DNA of 64,000 nt from DASSFZ01 sp035292585 (GCA_035292585.1 DATDPU010000089.1:62001-126000); one strand, 5' to 3'; positions 20,035 to 28,251 are shown, counted from the stretch's first letter. Made by a program: numbers and translations. The notes: generated from the sequence alone by a model not told the origin.

Positions 20035-21081
20035 TTACACCACTTCAAGCCCGGCCCCGGTCACAACCTCGCCCACGATCCATGCCGCCAAACCATCCGC
20101 GTGCGCCTGTCGCACGTAGGCCTCGGCCCGCTCCGGCTCCAGTGCGATCAGCAGCCCACCCGACGTTTCCGGATCGAACAAGATCAGCTGATCGGCTTCG
20201 CTCACGGCGGCGGCAAAACGAGTATGGGGTAACACGTAGTCCCGATTGCGCCACAACCCGCCGGGGAACGCTTCGCGCGCCACGTAATCGCGCGCGCCGG
20301 GCAGCAGCGGCAGATCGGACATGCGCAGCCGCAGCGCCGCGCCGGACGACTCGGCCATTTCCAGCGCGTGCCCCAGGATGCCATAGCCGGTCACATCGGT
20401 GCAGCCATGCGCGTCGAAGAACAACGCCAGGTGCGCTGGGTGGCGGTTCAATTGCAGCATGCTCTGCACCGCCGCCTCGACGTGCGCCGCCTCGGCCTGG
20501 CCGCGCTTCAGCGCGGTCGTGATCAACCCGACGCCGAGCGGTTTGGTCAGCACCAGCGCATCGCCCGGCCGCGCGCCGCCTTTGGTGAGGTAGCGATCCG
20601 GGTGCACCAGGCCGGTGACCGCCAGGCCGTACTTCGGTTCGCGATCGGTGACGGTATGCCCGCCGACGATCACGCCGCCCGCCTCGGTCACTTTATCGCC
20701 GCCACCGCGCAAGATGTCGGACAGGATCGCGTAATCTTGCGTATCGGGAAACGCGACGATGTTGAGCGCGAACAGCACCTCGCCGCCGACCGCATACACA
20801 TCGCTCATCGAGTTCGCAGCGGCGATCGCGCCGTAGGTGTACGGATCGTCAACGACTGGCGGGAAGAAATCCGTCGTCGCCACCAACGCCTGTTCGTCGT
20901 TCAGGCGGTACACCGCCGCGTCGTTATGACCGTCGAGTCCAACCAGGACGCGCGGATAATCGGCGGGCTTGAACAAGTTGTGGAGGGGACGCAGCACGTG
21001 CGCCAAATCGGTCGGGCCGATCTTGCTGGCTCAACCGGCGCAGGTAGCGAGCGTGGTCAATCGAACACGTTCGTCGGGCAT
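20035..21081 (-). CDS. selD: Selenide, water dikinase, selenocysteine-containing (UGA at codon 17)
   Basis: SelD makes selenophosphate from selenide and ATP, the selenium donor for selenocysteine, 2-selenouridine and Se-Mo cofactors. Standard translation would start at about 21006 and lose the active site. Reading from ATG 21081 gives RLTTLATCAG, then UGA (21033-21031), then ASKIGPTDLAHVL in the same frame, directly joined to the rest of the protein. The UGA sits at the position of the catalytic Cys17 of E. coli SelD with the essential Lys three residues on (Lys20), so it is read as Sec17. Total 348 residues. AAGGAG precedes the start. Later motifs are TTDFFPP, NSMSDVYAVGG and GGHT. First gene of selD-archease-rtcB; transcribed divergently from fhaA. 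Confidence 0.92.
21002..21030 (-). promoter_or_regulatory. Candidate bacterial SECIS hairpin in selD
   Basis: Immediately after the UGA the mRNA can fold as GCC / GGC lower stem, an AGCA bulge, an AGATCGG / CCGATTT upper stem (one G-U) and a 5-base CCCGA loop. Position fits a bacterial SECIS, which lies just 3' of the UGA. The loop does not show the classical GU at its start, so recognition by SelB is inferred. Confidence 0.55.
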
Positions 21082-21110
21082 GAGACTCCTTGTGAAGTGG
21101 CAGCGTGGGA

Positions 21111-21139
21111 AGTATAGCGTGTTTGCCCTCGCGCGCCAA
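21111..21139 (-). promoter_or_regulatory. Promoter of selD-archease-rtcB
   Basis: On the minus strand TTGGCG (21139-21134), a 17-base spacer and TATACT (21116-21111), about 30 bases before the true selD start. This supports the longer, Sec-containing reading. Confidence 0.65.
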
Positions 21140-21144
21140 GACGT

Positions 21145-21173
21145 TTGCCGATCGCTTCTCGCAGCATTATAAT
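21145..21173 (+). promoter_or_regulatory. Promoter of the FHA gene pair
   Basis: TTGCCG (21145-21150), 17-base spacer, TATAAT (21168-21173). Predicted start of transcription is near 21180, about 24 bases before the TTG start codon of fhaA. It stands back to back with the selD promoter. Confidence 0.7.
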
Positions 21174-21203
21174 CGCACTCGACCTTTGATAGAGGAACGT
21201 CGC

Positions 21204-21986
21204 TTGAGCAAACTCGCCCGTTTTGAAGCATTGATCGAACAACTGGTCGAAGGCACCTTTGGCCGGCTGTTTTCCGGCGCCTTGCAGCCGATCGAAGTAG
21301 CCAACGCATTGGCGCGCGCCCTCGAAGATTATCAGATCACCGATAGCCAGGGCCACCGTTTCGCCCCCAACGTGTTCTGGGTCTACCTGCACCCGACCGA
21401 CTACGACGCCCTCCGCTCGACCCAACCGGCGCTGCCGGAAGACCTGGCGCGTTCAGTAAGCGATCTCGCGCGCCTGGCGGACTTGCCGATGCCTGAGCAT
21501 CCGGTCGTCGAGATTGTCGCATCCGAGCAAATTCCGCGTGGCCGGGTATCGGTCGCCGCGCAATACCTCCCGCAGGCGACCACGCCGATCGGGCCGACGC
21601 AGGAGATCGACGCCGAGGATATCCGCCGGACGATCCTGGACGCCGGGCGCGTCCAATCGTTTCTGATCCTGGACGGTAAACGCCACGTGCCGCTGCATCG
21701 CCCGGTGATCGCGCTGGGGCGCGCGCTGGATAACGATCTGGTCATCGACGACGCGCGCGTATCGCGGCATCATGCCCAGCTGCGCCTGCGGGGCGGCCGG
21801 TACGTCATCTACGATACCGGATCGAGCGGCGGCACGCTGATCAATGGGGAGTCGGTTAACGAACATATCCTGGCCGCCGGCGATGTGATCAGTTTAGCCG
21901 GTTACGCCATCGTCTTCGGCGAAGATATCCCTATTCCGCCCGAACCGCCAGTCAAATTTGAAGACACGCCGTTGATGGAGGAATGA
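21204..21986 (+). CDS. FhaA-like protein: DUF3662 plus FHA domain
   Basis: About 260 residues. The N-terminal 110 residues (ARFEALIEQLVEGTFGRLF ... DALR) match the DUF3662 domain of actinobacterial FhaA; the C-terminal part is an FHA phosphothreonine-binding domain (LGRALDNDLVI, RVSRHHAQL, GSSGGTLING). The start is TTG 21204, chosen because AGAGGA at 21191-21196 is well spaced and the family begins at this point; the extra upstream codons lie in the promoter. In actinobacteria FhaA/FhaB bind phosphorylated partners in cell-wall control. No Ser/Thr kinase or phosphatase is encoded in this window. Confidence 0.85.
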   Translation: MSKLARFEALIEQLVEGTFGRLFSGALQPIEVANALARALEDYQITDSQGHRFAPNVFWVYLHPTDYDALRSTQPALPEDLARSVSDLARLADLPMPEHPVVEIVASEQIPRGRVSVAAQYLPQATTPIGPTQEIDAEDIRRTILDAGRVQSFLILDGKRHVPLHRPVIALGRALDNDLVIDDARVSRHHAQLRLRGGRYVIYDTGSSGGTLINGESVNEHILAAGDVISLAGYAIVFGEDIPIPPEPPVKFEDTPLMEE

Positions 21987-22097
21987 GGAATGTAGAATGT
22001 GGAATGAAGAATGAAGAAAGGTGTTTGCGGGAAGCGCCGCGTTCTCCGCATTCTCAATTCGACATTCTCAATTCTACATTCTCAATTCTGCATTTGA
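21980..22097. repeat. Inverted heptamer array between the two FHA genes
   Basis: Left arm GGAATGA-type units (21980-22021, five good copies) faces right arm CATTCTC/AATTCTA-type units (22049-22097), forming an inverted pair. The left arm supplies the fhaA stop codon, and the right arm runs up to the next ATG at 22102. Confidence 0.85.
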
Positions 22098-22101
22098 CCT
22101 T

Positions 22102-22554
22102 ATGGAAGTCGCCCTGCTCGTCCTCCGCATTCTCAGCATCCTGCTGCTGTACGTGTTTTTGGGCGTGATCGTCGTCCTGTTATGGCGCGATATGCAGCAC
22201 GCGGCTCAACGCGAGACGGCCTCCACGACGCGCGTCCGCCCGGCCCGCCTGGTTTTGCTCAACGAAGATGGAACGACCGACGGGGTGGCGTATGAGCTGA
22301 AGCCTTTTACGTCGCTCGGGCGCGCGCCGAGCAACACGATTGAGTTGAACGACACCTACTGTTCGGCCGAGCACGCGCTGCTGCTGTGGCGCAACAACCA
22401 ATGGTGGCTGGAGGATCGCGGCAGCCGCAACGGCACGCAGTTGAACGACATCTCGGTCGACACGCCGGTGGTCGTCGGCGCCAGCGACATTATCCGCCTC
22501 GGACGCGTGCACTTGCGCTTTGAAGTGGAAGAGCACAACGGGGGAGGGAATTGA
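22102..22554 (+). CDS. FhaB-like protein: membrane anchor plus FHA domain
   Basis: 150 residues. One N-terminal transmembrane helix (VALLVLRILSILLLYVFLGV) is followed by a cytoplasmic FHA domain (LGRAPSNTIEL, CSAEHALLLW, DRGSRNGTQLN). This is the FhaB/FipA plan of actinobacteria. The ORF extends upstream into the heptamer array, but ATG 22102 gives the natural N-terminus. Its stop TGA (22552-22554) shares a base with the ATG of the SDR gene (TGATG), implying coupling. Confidence 0.85.
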   Translation: MEVALLVLRILSILLLYVFLGVIVVLLWRDMQHAAQRETASTTRVRPARLVLLNEDGTTDGVAYELKPFTSLGRAPSNTIELNDTYCSAEHALLLWRNNQWWLEDRGSRNGTQLNDISVDTPVVVGASDIIRLGRVHLRFEVEEHNGGGN

Positions 22555-23342
22555 TGGACCTGGGATTGCGGGGCAAGGTTGCGCTGGTCACTGCCGCTTC
22601 CAAGGGCCTGGGCAAGGCCACCGCGCTGCAATTTGCCCGCGAGGGTGCGCGCGTAGCGATTTGTGCGCGCAGCGCGTTGGTCGACACCACAGCCGGCGAG
22701 ATTCGCCGGGAGACCGGCGCAGAGGTGCTGGCCGTGCGCGCCGACCTGGCGCAGGCGGCGGACGCCGAGCGCGCCATCAACGCCACGGTCGAGAAGTTCG
22801 GCGGGCTGGATATCCTGGTGACGAATGCGGGCGGCCCGCCCTCGGGCAGTTTTGACGACACGCGCCTGGAGGCCTGGCAGACAGCCGTCGACGTCACCCT
22901 GTTCAGCGCGGTGCGCCTGATCAAAACCGCCCTACCCTACTTGCGCCAGTCCAGTGCGCCCGCCATCCTGACCCTCACCTCGTACTCGGTCAAACAACCC
23001 ATCCCCCATCTCGTCTTGTCGAACTCGATCCGGCTCGCCGTGATCGGGCTGACCAAGACCTTGAGCCAGGAGTTAGGCCCGGAGAACATCCGCGTGAACA
23101 GCATCTTGCCGGGTTGGACTTATACCGAACGAGTCGAGGAGTTGTTGGACGCGCGCGCGGCGAAAAGCGGCAAGACACGCGCAGAAGAAGCAGCCGCGAC
23201 GACCGCCAGCGTGGCGCTGGGGCGCATGGGCCGGCCCGAAGAGTTCGCCAATGTGGCGGTGTTCTTGTGCAGCCCGGCGGCCTCGTTTGTGACCGGCGTC
23301 ATGCTGCAAGTGGATGGCGGGATCGTGAAGGGGACGCTGTAA
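22554..23342 (+). CDS. Atypical short-chain dehydrogenase/reductase (FabG-like)
   Basis: 262 residues with the SDR Rossmann fold: TAASKGLGKA nucleotide loop, NAGG after strand 4, and C-terminal CSPAASFVTGVMLQVDGG. The usual catalytic YxxxK is not present; the aligned region reads SYSVKQPIPHLVLSNSIR, typical of a subgroup of BKR-like SDRs that deviate in both motifs. Oxidoreductase activity is therefore uncertain. GGGGAGGG at 22540-22548 and the TGATG overlap fix the start at 22554. Co-transcribed with the FHA pair. Confidence 0.8.
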   Translation: MDLGLRGKVALVTAASKGLGKATALQFAREGARVAICARSALVDTTAGEIRRETGAEVLAVRADLAQAADAERAINATVEKFGGLDILVTNAGGPPSGSFDDTRLEAWQTAVDVTLFSAVRLIKTALPYLRQSSAPAILTLTSYSVKQPIPHLVLSNSIRLAVIGLTKTLSQELGPENIRVNSILPGWTYTERVEELLDARAAKSGKTRAEEAAATTASVALGRMGRPEEFANVAVFLCSPAASFVTGVMLQVDGGIVKGTL

Positions 23343-23370
23343 TTCCAAACTGTCTTGAAATCGGATTGTG

Positions 23371-23399
23371 TTGCAACCGGCGCTTGACTATGCTAGAAT
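23371..23399 (+). promoter_or_regulatory. Promoter of the winged-helix/CHAT gene group
   Basis: TTGCAA (23371-23376), 17-base spacer, TAGAAT (23394-23399) with a TGC extension. It lies 29 bases after the SDR stop and 37 before the next ATG, so the three downstream genes form their own unit. Confidence 0.65.
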
Positions 23400-23436
23400 G
23401 CCTGCGATAGTGTGGGCTGATCGAAGGAGCACACTG

Positions 23437-23688
23437 ATGCAAATTGACATCAAGTCCTTGACCGACCTCTCGGAAGATGATCTGATCATTCTCAAAGGGC
23501 TATTGGCGACCGGGTCGGCCACCCCGACCGACCTGGCCGTGCGGATGGGCCTCATTTCGGAAAATTTAGAGCCTCGGCTGAGAAAACTTCAGGCCAAAGG
23601 GTTGGTCAGCGTGACGGAGCGCCCGGCGGGTATCGAGCGCGAGATCTATCGCCTATCGCGAACCGGTCAATCTCTGCTGGCGTCCTGA
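23437..23688 (+). CDS. Small winged-helix DNA-binding protein
   Basis: 83 residues. Helix-turn-helix with wing: ILKGLLATGSATPTDLAVRMGLISENLEPRLRKLQAKGLVSVTE, then a beta-wing (ERPAGIEREIYRLSRTG). Resembles the MarR/PadR-like winged helix class at minimal length. AAGGAG at 23424-23429 fixes ATG 23437; a longer upstream reading is discarded because it overlaps the promoter. It heads a unit with a membrane protein and a CHAT-NTPase, so it may autoregulate that unit. Confidence 0.75.
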   Translation: MQIDIKSLTDLSEDDLIILKGLLATGSATPTDLAVRMGLISENLEPRLRKLQAKGLVSVTERPAGIEREIYRLSRTGQSLLAS

Positions 23689-23702
23689 CCGGGAGGCCAT
23701 CG

Positions 23703-24317
23703 ATGACCGCGCTGCTGATTGGCGTCGTGGTGCTGGCAGCGATCGCGCTCGTCGTCTTGGAGTTGTTCAAGACGTTCGGGCGCGATGTGTTAGAGGCGCT
23801 GCGCAACCGCTGGTCGTGGCTGCTGATCGGCGTCAACGTGGGCATCGCCATCAGCGTCTATGTGTTGGCTCGGACGGTGTTGGGCGCCGGCGACAGCCTG
23901 GGCACGGCGATCCTGGTCGGCGTGAGTTTTCCCGTCGTGCTGCGCAGCCGATTCACGTTTTTCCGCGCGGTGGGGCCGAAGGATGGCGACCCGCTCAACA
24001 CGCTTTCGCTCAAGATCGACGCGGCCTATAGCGCGCTGCAAAACCTGTGCTGGGAGTCGGTGGATGGCGCGCTGGCCGACCGGCGCGCGGCGCACGCCGA
24101 GCAGCTGGCCGATCGCATCTCGGCGAACGTGCTGATCGACAGCATCGAGCATCACGTCGAGGCCCGCCGCCTCGAGGCCGGCAAGACCCGCGATCGGGAG
24201 CGCCTGAGCACGATCCAACTGATTCAAGACGAGCGCAAGCGCCGGTATTCATTGGCGCTGCTGCTGATCGAGATCAGCCCGGCGCAGGCGTCGCGCTTGC
24301 TGCGCAAACGACGCTGA
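23703..24317 (+). CDS. Membrane protein of unknown function with cytoplasmic helical domain
   Basis: 204 residues: two transmembrane helices at about 3-23 and 38-60, a third weak hydrophobic stretch at 66-80, then about 120 charged, mainly helical residues (ADRRAAHAEQLADRIS, EARRLEAGKTRDRERLS) ending RLLRKRR. I recognise no family. It begins 14 bases after the winged-helix gene and stops 18 bases before the CHAT-NTPase ATG, so the three are probably one operon. A role as membrane effector or anchor of the CHAT protein is possible but is inference from position only. Confidence 0.65.
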   Translation: MTALLIGVVVLAAIALVVLELFKTFGRDVLEALRNRWSWLLIGVNVGIAISVYVLARTVLGAGDSLGTAILVGVSFPVVLRSRFTFFRAVGPKDGDPLNTLSLKIDAAYSALQNLCWESVDGALADRRAAHAEQLADRISANVLIDSIEHHVEARRLEAGKTRDRERLSTIQLIQDERKRRYSLALLLIEISPAQASRLLRKRR

Positions 24318-24335
24318 CGATTGACCCGGCCCTCT

Positions 24336-27242
24336 ATGACTCCATTACGTATCCTCGCGCTTCTCTCCGAGCCGCTGATCGACGAACGCGGCGAACCCGT
24401 CCCGCGCCTCGACCTGCACGCCGCCGCCGAGCGCGTGCGGCAGCAGCTGGGCGCAATTCAGCGAGCTGCCGAGTTGCGTTTCGTTCCCGCGATTGCCAAT
24501 GATGTGCTGGATGCGTTGAGAGAGCATGGCCCGTTCGATTTGGTTCATTTTTACGGTCACGGCAACAAGGGCAGCCTGGCATTTGAAGACGGTAGAGGCG
24601 GCGCTTTTCCAATGGATGCGAAGCGCCTGCGCGGCCTGCTCGCGCCCGATGGACGGCCGCCGGCTGTCGCGCTGCTCAGCGCGTGCCGTTCCGGCTCGAT
24701 GGCGGAGGCGCTGCTCGCCTCGGGCGTCGCTCACGTCGTAGCGATCGATTCCGATGAAACTGTGCTCGACGTGGCGGCGCGCGCTTTCGCCGGCCAGTTC
24801 TATCCCGCGTTGCTGTCCGGGCGCAGCGTGCGCCAAGCGTTTGAGTATGGCCTGGCGGCGGTGTGGAGCGACACCGACGTCAATCGCGCCTGCCGGTACC
24901 TCGCCGAGCAGCGGCCCGGACTCGGCGAATTAGCCGCCGCGTTTGATGCGCCCAATGCCGCCGAGCTTCTAGCCCGCCTGGAGGTCTTGAAGTTCCGCCT
25001 GCTGCCCGAGCCGCCGGACGGCCAGCCCGATCCGCACCAGGCCGCTCCGTTGCAGGGTATGGCCGGCACGCTTGAGGCGCACGACTTGCCGGAGCCGCCG
25101 GCTACGATTGCCGCCCGGCCGGAGTACTTTACCGGTCGCGAGCGAGAATTGCACGCCGTCATCGATAGCGTGCTCGATCACCGGCTGACGTTGGTGCTCG
25201 GCACGGGCGGCATGGGCAAGAGCGAGCTGTGCCGCGAAGCGGGGCGCTGGTTCGCCGCGCGCGGGCGCTTCCCCGGCGGCATCACGTTTATCCCACTCGG
25301 TGCGCTCAACGTGGCGCGCGACGCGCGCACGGCCATCGCCGCCGCGCTGAAACTTGACGCCCGGCAGGCCGAAACGTTGGAGCAATTCGCCCGGCTGTTG
25401 CCGCGCGACGCGCTGATCATTCTCGACGAGCTCGACACGCTGGTTCAAGAAGATCGCGCCGCCACGCGCGAGCTGGCCCAGGCGCTGCACGATCACAGCC
25501 CGGCCCGTATCCTGATCTCATCGCGCTATGCCACCGGCGTGACGGGCGAGCGACAATATCCGCTCAAGCGCCTACCGCCCGACGCCGCCCGCACGCTGTT
25601 CCTGGAGTTGGCGATACAGCCCGACCAGGCGTTACGCGGCAGTGAACAGGAACTGGAGGAAGTCTTAAAGTTCCTGGACGGCTTCCCGCGTGCGATTGTG
25701 CTGGCCGCCAAGCAAGTGCAGCAGGCCGCGCCCGAGTTGCGCTGGCTGCTGGAAGATTTGCTCAAATCGCGCGAGGAAGTCCTAAGCGACCCCGCAATCC
25801 CAAAGGAAGAACTCAAAGACGGCGACAGCGTGCTGAGCACGCTTAACTCGTCGTTCCGGCGGCTGGCCGCGCGCGACCCGGACGCGGCCGCGTTCTTCCC
25901 GTATATGTCGCTCTTCCCGGCGGGCATCGGCGAAGAGGGTCTGCGCGCGATCTTCGGCGCGCAGGCGCGGCTGATTCGCCCGGTGCTCGATTTTGCGCTG
26001 GCCGAAGTTGCCCCGCCGCTCGATTACTACTACCTGCCCGCGCCGGTGCGTAGTTATGCCGGACGCCGATTGCCGGATAATGCCATCGCCTCGATCGGCA
26101 ATCGCGCGCTGGCGCATTACGCGAACGTCGCCATCAACTACGACAACCGCATCACGCGCGGCCAGATCGAACTGGGCGTGGCGCTGTTCGGCGTGGAGTT
26201 CGCCAACTTTGAAGCGTTCTTAGACTGGGGTTACGCGCACGAAACTTCAGAGGCCGACCCGCCGGTGAGTCACAGCGCGCGCATCACTGGGCTGTTTCAG
26301 AATTTCTTTGTGCTGGCTGATCCGGGCCGAACCCAGATGGCCCGCTATCAGAAAGCGCTCGAAGCCGCGCGGCGCATCGGAGACCAATTCGGCGAAGCCA
26401 ACGTGCTGAAGGCCATCGGCGACGTGCAGAACTTCCGCAAGGAAATGGACGCGGCGCTGAGCAGTTACAACGAGGCGCTCAAACTGTTCCGCGCGGTGGG
26501 TGACCGGCTGGGCGAAGCCAACGTGCTGAAGGCCATCGGCGACGTGCAGAACTTCCGCAAGGACATGGACGCGGCGCTGAGCAGTTACAACGAGGCGCTC
26601 AAACTGTTCCGCGCGGTGGGTGCCCGGCTGGGCGAAGCCAACGTGCGCATGAGCACTGGCGATCTTTATCTGAGCCAACAGAACTGGCTTGAAGCTATAC
26701 AGAATTACGAAGCGGCTCTACCAGTCTACCGCGCAATTGAGGCCAAACTGGGGCAAGCCAACACCTTGATCGATTTGGGGAAAGCATATTTTGAAACCGG
26801 TCAACGAGAGAAAGGAATCGCATCTGTAGCCGAGGCGGGTGATCTGTTTGCGAAAATTGGGAGCCCCACCTGGGCTATTAGAGCATATCGAAGGTTGGCC
26901 GAGATGCTTAAACAGGTCGGTCGCACCGCCGAAGCGGAACAGATTCTTGACCAGATCGGAGATTCTTCGCCAAACTCTGCGGATGAGACACAACGGGTAT
27001 TCGCGCAATTCTTGTCAGATGTGATCGCCGGCGCGCGTGGCGATGCCGAAGCCGGGCCGCGCGCTTACCAGCAAGCGCAGGTCTATCAATCGGCTCCGGA
27101 CAGTTCAGACGGGCTGCGCGCCATCGCTCGCGCCTGCCAGCGCATCCTGGAAGGCCTGCGTGGCAAAGAAGTCATGGAAGGTTTGCCGGCGGAGATCGAG
27201 CCGCTCATCCAAGACCTGCTCAAACAGATAGAGAGCGCCTGA
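24336..27242 (+). CDS. CHAT protease - NB-ARC-like NTPase - TPR protein
   Basis: 968 residues. N-terminal CHAT caspase-like domain with His75 (HFYGHG) and Cys117 (LLSACRSG). Central STAND/NB-ARC-like NTPase with P-loop GTGGMGKS (residues 289-296), Walker B IILDELD (364-367) and ISSRY; a winged-helix-like stretch; then TPR repeats from about 680 to the end, two of which are almost identical at DNA level. The layout is that of STAND sensors, where C-terminal repeats sense, the NTPase oligomerises and the CHAT domain cleaves. Such proteins act in regulated cell death and phage defence, but function here is not shown. ATG 24336 is preferred to TTG 24321; no clear ribosome site precedes either. 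Confidence 0.85.
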   Translation: MTPLRILALLSEPLIDERGEPVPRLDLHAAAERVRQQLGAIQRAAELRFVPAIANDVLDALREHGPFDLVHFYGHGNKGSLAFEDGRGGAFPMDAKRLRGLLAPDGRPPAVALLSACRSGSMAEALLASGVAHVVAIDSDETVLDVAARAFAGQFYPALLSGRSVRQAFEYGLAAVWSDTDVNRACRYLAEQRPGLGELAAAFDAPNAAELLARLEVLKFRLLPEPPDGQPDPHQAAPLQGMAGTLEAHDLPEPPATIAARPEYFTGRERELHAVIDSVLDHRLTLVLGTGGMGKSELCREAGRWFAARGRFPGGITFIPLGALNVARDARTAIAAALKLDARQAETLEQFARLLPRDALIILDELDTLVQEDRAATRELAQALHDHSPARILISSRYATGVTGERQYPLKRLPPDAARTLFLELAIQPDQALRGSEQELEEVLKFLDGFPRAIVLAAKQVQQAAPELRWLLEDLLKSREEVLSDPAIPKEELKDGDSVLSTLNSSFRRLAARDPDAAAFFPYMSLFPAGIGEEGLRAIFGAQARLIRPVLDFALAEVAPPLDYYYLPAPVRSYAGRRLPDNAIASIGNRALAHYANVAINYDNRITRGQIELGVALFGVEFANFEAFLDWGYAHETSEADPPVSHSARITGLFQNFFVLADPGRTQMARYQKALEAARRIGDQFGEANVLKAIGDVQNFRKEMDAALSSYNEALKLFRAVGDRLGEANVLKAIGDVQNFRKDMDAALSSYNEALKLFRAVGARLGEANVRMSTGDLYLSQQNWLEAIQNYEAALPVYRAIEAKLGQANTLIDLGKAYFETGQREKGIASVAEAGDLFAKIGSPTWAIRAYRRLAEMLKQVGRTAEAEQILDQIGDSSPNSADETQRVFAQFLSDVIAGARGDAEAGPRAYQQAQVYQSAPDSSDGLRAIARACQRILEGLRGKEVMEGLPAEIEPLIQDLLKQIESA
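26391..26630 (+). repeat. Direct 120-bp duplication of a TPR unit
   Basis: 26391-26510 and 26511-26630 match at 118 of 120 bases (differences GAA/GAC and GAC/GCC codons). A third, diverging unit starts at 26631 with the same GGCGAAGCCAACGTG. The unit encodes a 40-residue TPR with a 6-residue insertion. Confidence 0.95.
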
Positions 27243-27268
27243 CGCGCTGGTTCGTCCCCGCCCCGTGG

Positions 27269-27274
27269 TACAAT
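27269..27274 (+). promoter_or_regulatory. Extended -10 upstream of the MTA phosphorylase gene
   Basis: TGGTACAAT ends at 27274, 69 bases before the ATG. No good -35 is visible. Confidence 0.45.
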
Positions 27275-27291
27275 ATGCCCGCACTCCCTAC

Positions 27292-27326
27292 TACTTGTTT
27301 ACCTGATACCTGTTTACCCGTCTCTC
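27292..27326. repeat. Heptamer array of the TACCTGT family, copy 1
   Basis: TACTTGT TTACCTG ATACCTG TTTACCC GTCTCTC in phase, just before the ATG at 27343. Related arrays occur at 28252, 47920, 49705 and 63131. Confidence 0.8.
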
Positions 27327-27342
27327 CACCAAGGACACCTAC

Positions 27343-28251
27343 ATGCCCAGGCCCGAACCCGTCCAGCTCGCCGTGATTGGCGGCAGCGGCTTATATCAAA
27401 TCGAGTCGCTGACCGATGTCGAAGAGCACGCGCTCAAAACGCCGTTCGGCGCTCCCAGCGACGCCATCGTCGTCGGCACGCTCGCCGGGCGGCGCGTGGC
27501 GTTTCTGCCGCGGCATGGCCGAGACCACCGCATCCTCCCCACCGAAGTCAACGCGCGCGCGAACATCTTCGCGCTGAAGATGCTGGGCGTCACGCACATC
27601 GTGTCGGTCAGCGCCTGCGGCAGCCTGCGCGAGCATTTGCATCCGCGCCACGTCGTCGTCCCCGATCAGCTGTTCGATCGGACGCGCAACCGCGCGCTGA
27701 CATTCTTCGGCAACGGCCTGGTCGTCCACGTCGGCATGGCCGATCCGTTCTGCCCGCAGCTCAGCGCATTGGTTGCGGACGCGGTGGAAGCGTCGGGCGG
27801 CACGGTCCATCGGGGCGGCACGTTCGTGACGGTCGAAGGCCCGCGCTTCAGCACGAAAGCCGAGAGCAAAGTGTTCCGCCAGTTGGGCTTCGACATCATC
27901 GGCATGACGGCGATTCCCGAAGCGAACCTGGCGCGCGAGGCCGAGATCGCCTACGCGGTGATGGCGCACGTCACCGACTTCGACGTGTGGCATGCGTCCG
28001 AGGAGGCGGTGACGGTCGAAATGGTGATCCGCACGTTGAACGAGAATGTCGCGCTGGCCAAGCAGGCGATCGAGCGTATCGCCGCGCACGAGCTTCCACC
28101 GAGCGAGGCGCACACCGCGCTGGCCTCGGCCATCATCACGTCCGCCGAGCGAGTGCCCGTTAAGGTCAAGCGCGATCTGGCGCCTATCCTCGGCAAGTAC
28201 ATGCCGGCGGCGAAGCAGGCGAGGCCGAAGCGCAAACACAGAAGCAAGTAG
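27343..28251 (+). CDS. S-methyl-5'-thioadenosine phosphorylase (or methylthioinosine phosphorylase)
   Basis: 302 residues of the PNP/MTAP family, which splits methylthioadenosine (or a related nucleoside) with phosphate to free base and methylthioribose-1-phosphate. Motifs: GGSGLY phosphate loop, PRHGR(D)H, ACGSL, DQLFDRT, FVTVEGPRFSTKAES, GMT(A)IPEANLARE, and TDFDVWH with two Asp that favour a 6-amino purine. A MtaD-like deaminase lies 3.5 kb away, so use of methylthioinosine cannot be excluded. The C-terminal tail is basic (ARPKRKHRSK). The start is the first ATG after a heptamer array. Confidence 0.88.
   Translation: MPRPEPVQLAVIGGSGLYQIESLTDVEEHALKTPFGAPSDAIVVGTLAGRRVAFLPRHGRDHRILPTEVNARANIFALKMLGVTHIVSVSACGSLREHLHPRHVVVPDQLFDRTRNRALTFFGNGLVVHVGMADPFCPQLSALVADAVEASGGTVHRGGTFVTVEGPRFSTKAESKVFRQLGFDIIGMTAIPEANLAREAEIAYAVMAHVTDFDVWHASEEAVTVEMVIRTLNENVALAKQAIERIAAHELPPSEAHTALASAIITSAERVPVKVKRDLAPILGKYMPAAKQARPKRKHRSK

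Noticed and set aside
21031..21309. Separate small minus-strand gene ending CAG
   Set aside because: Its last 16 codons are the true SelD N-terminus before the UGA; the rest lies in the divergent promoter region.
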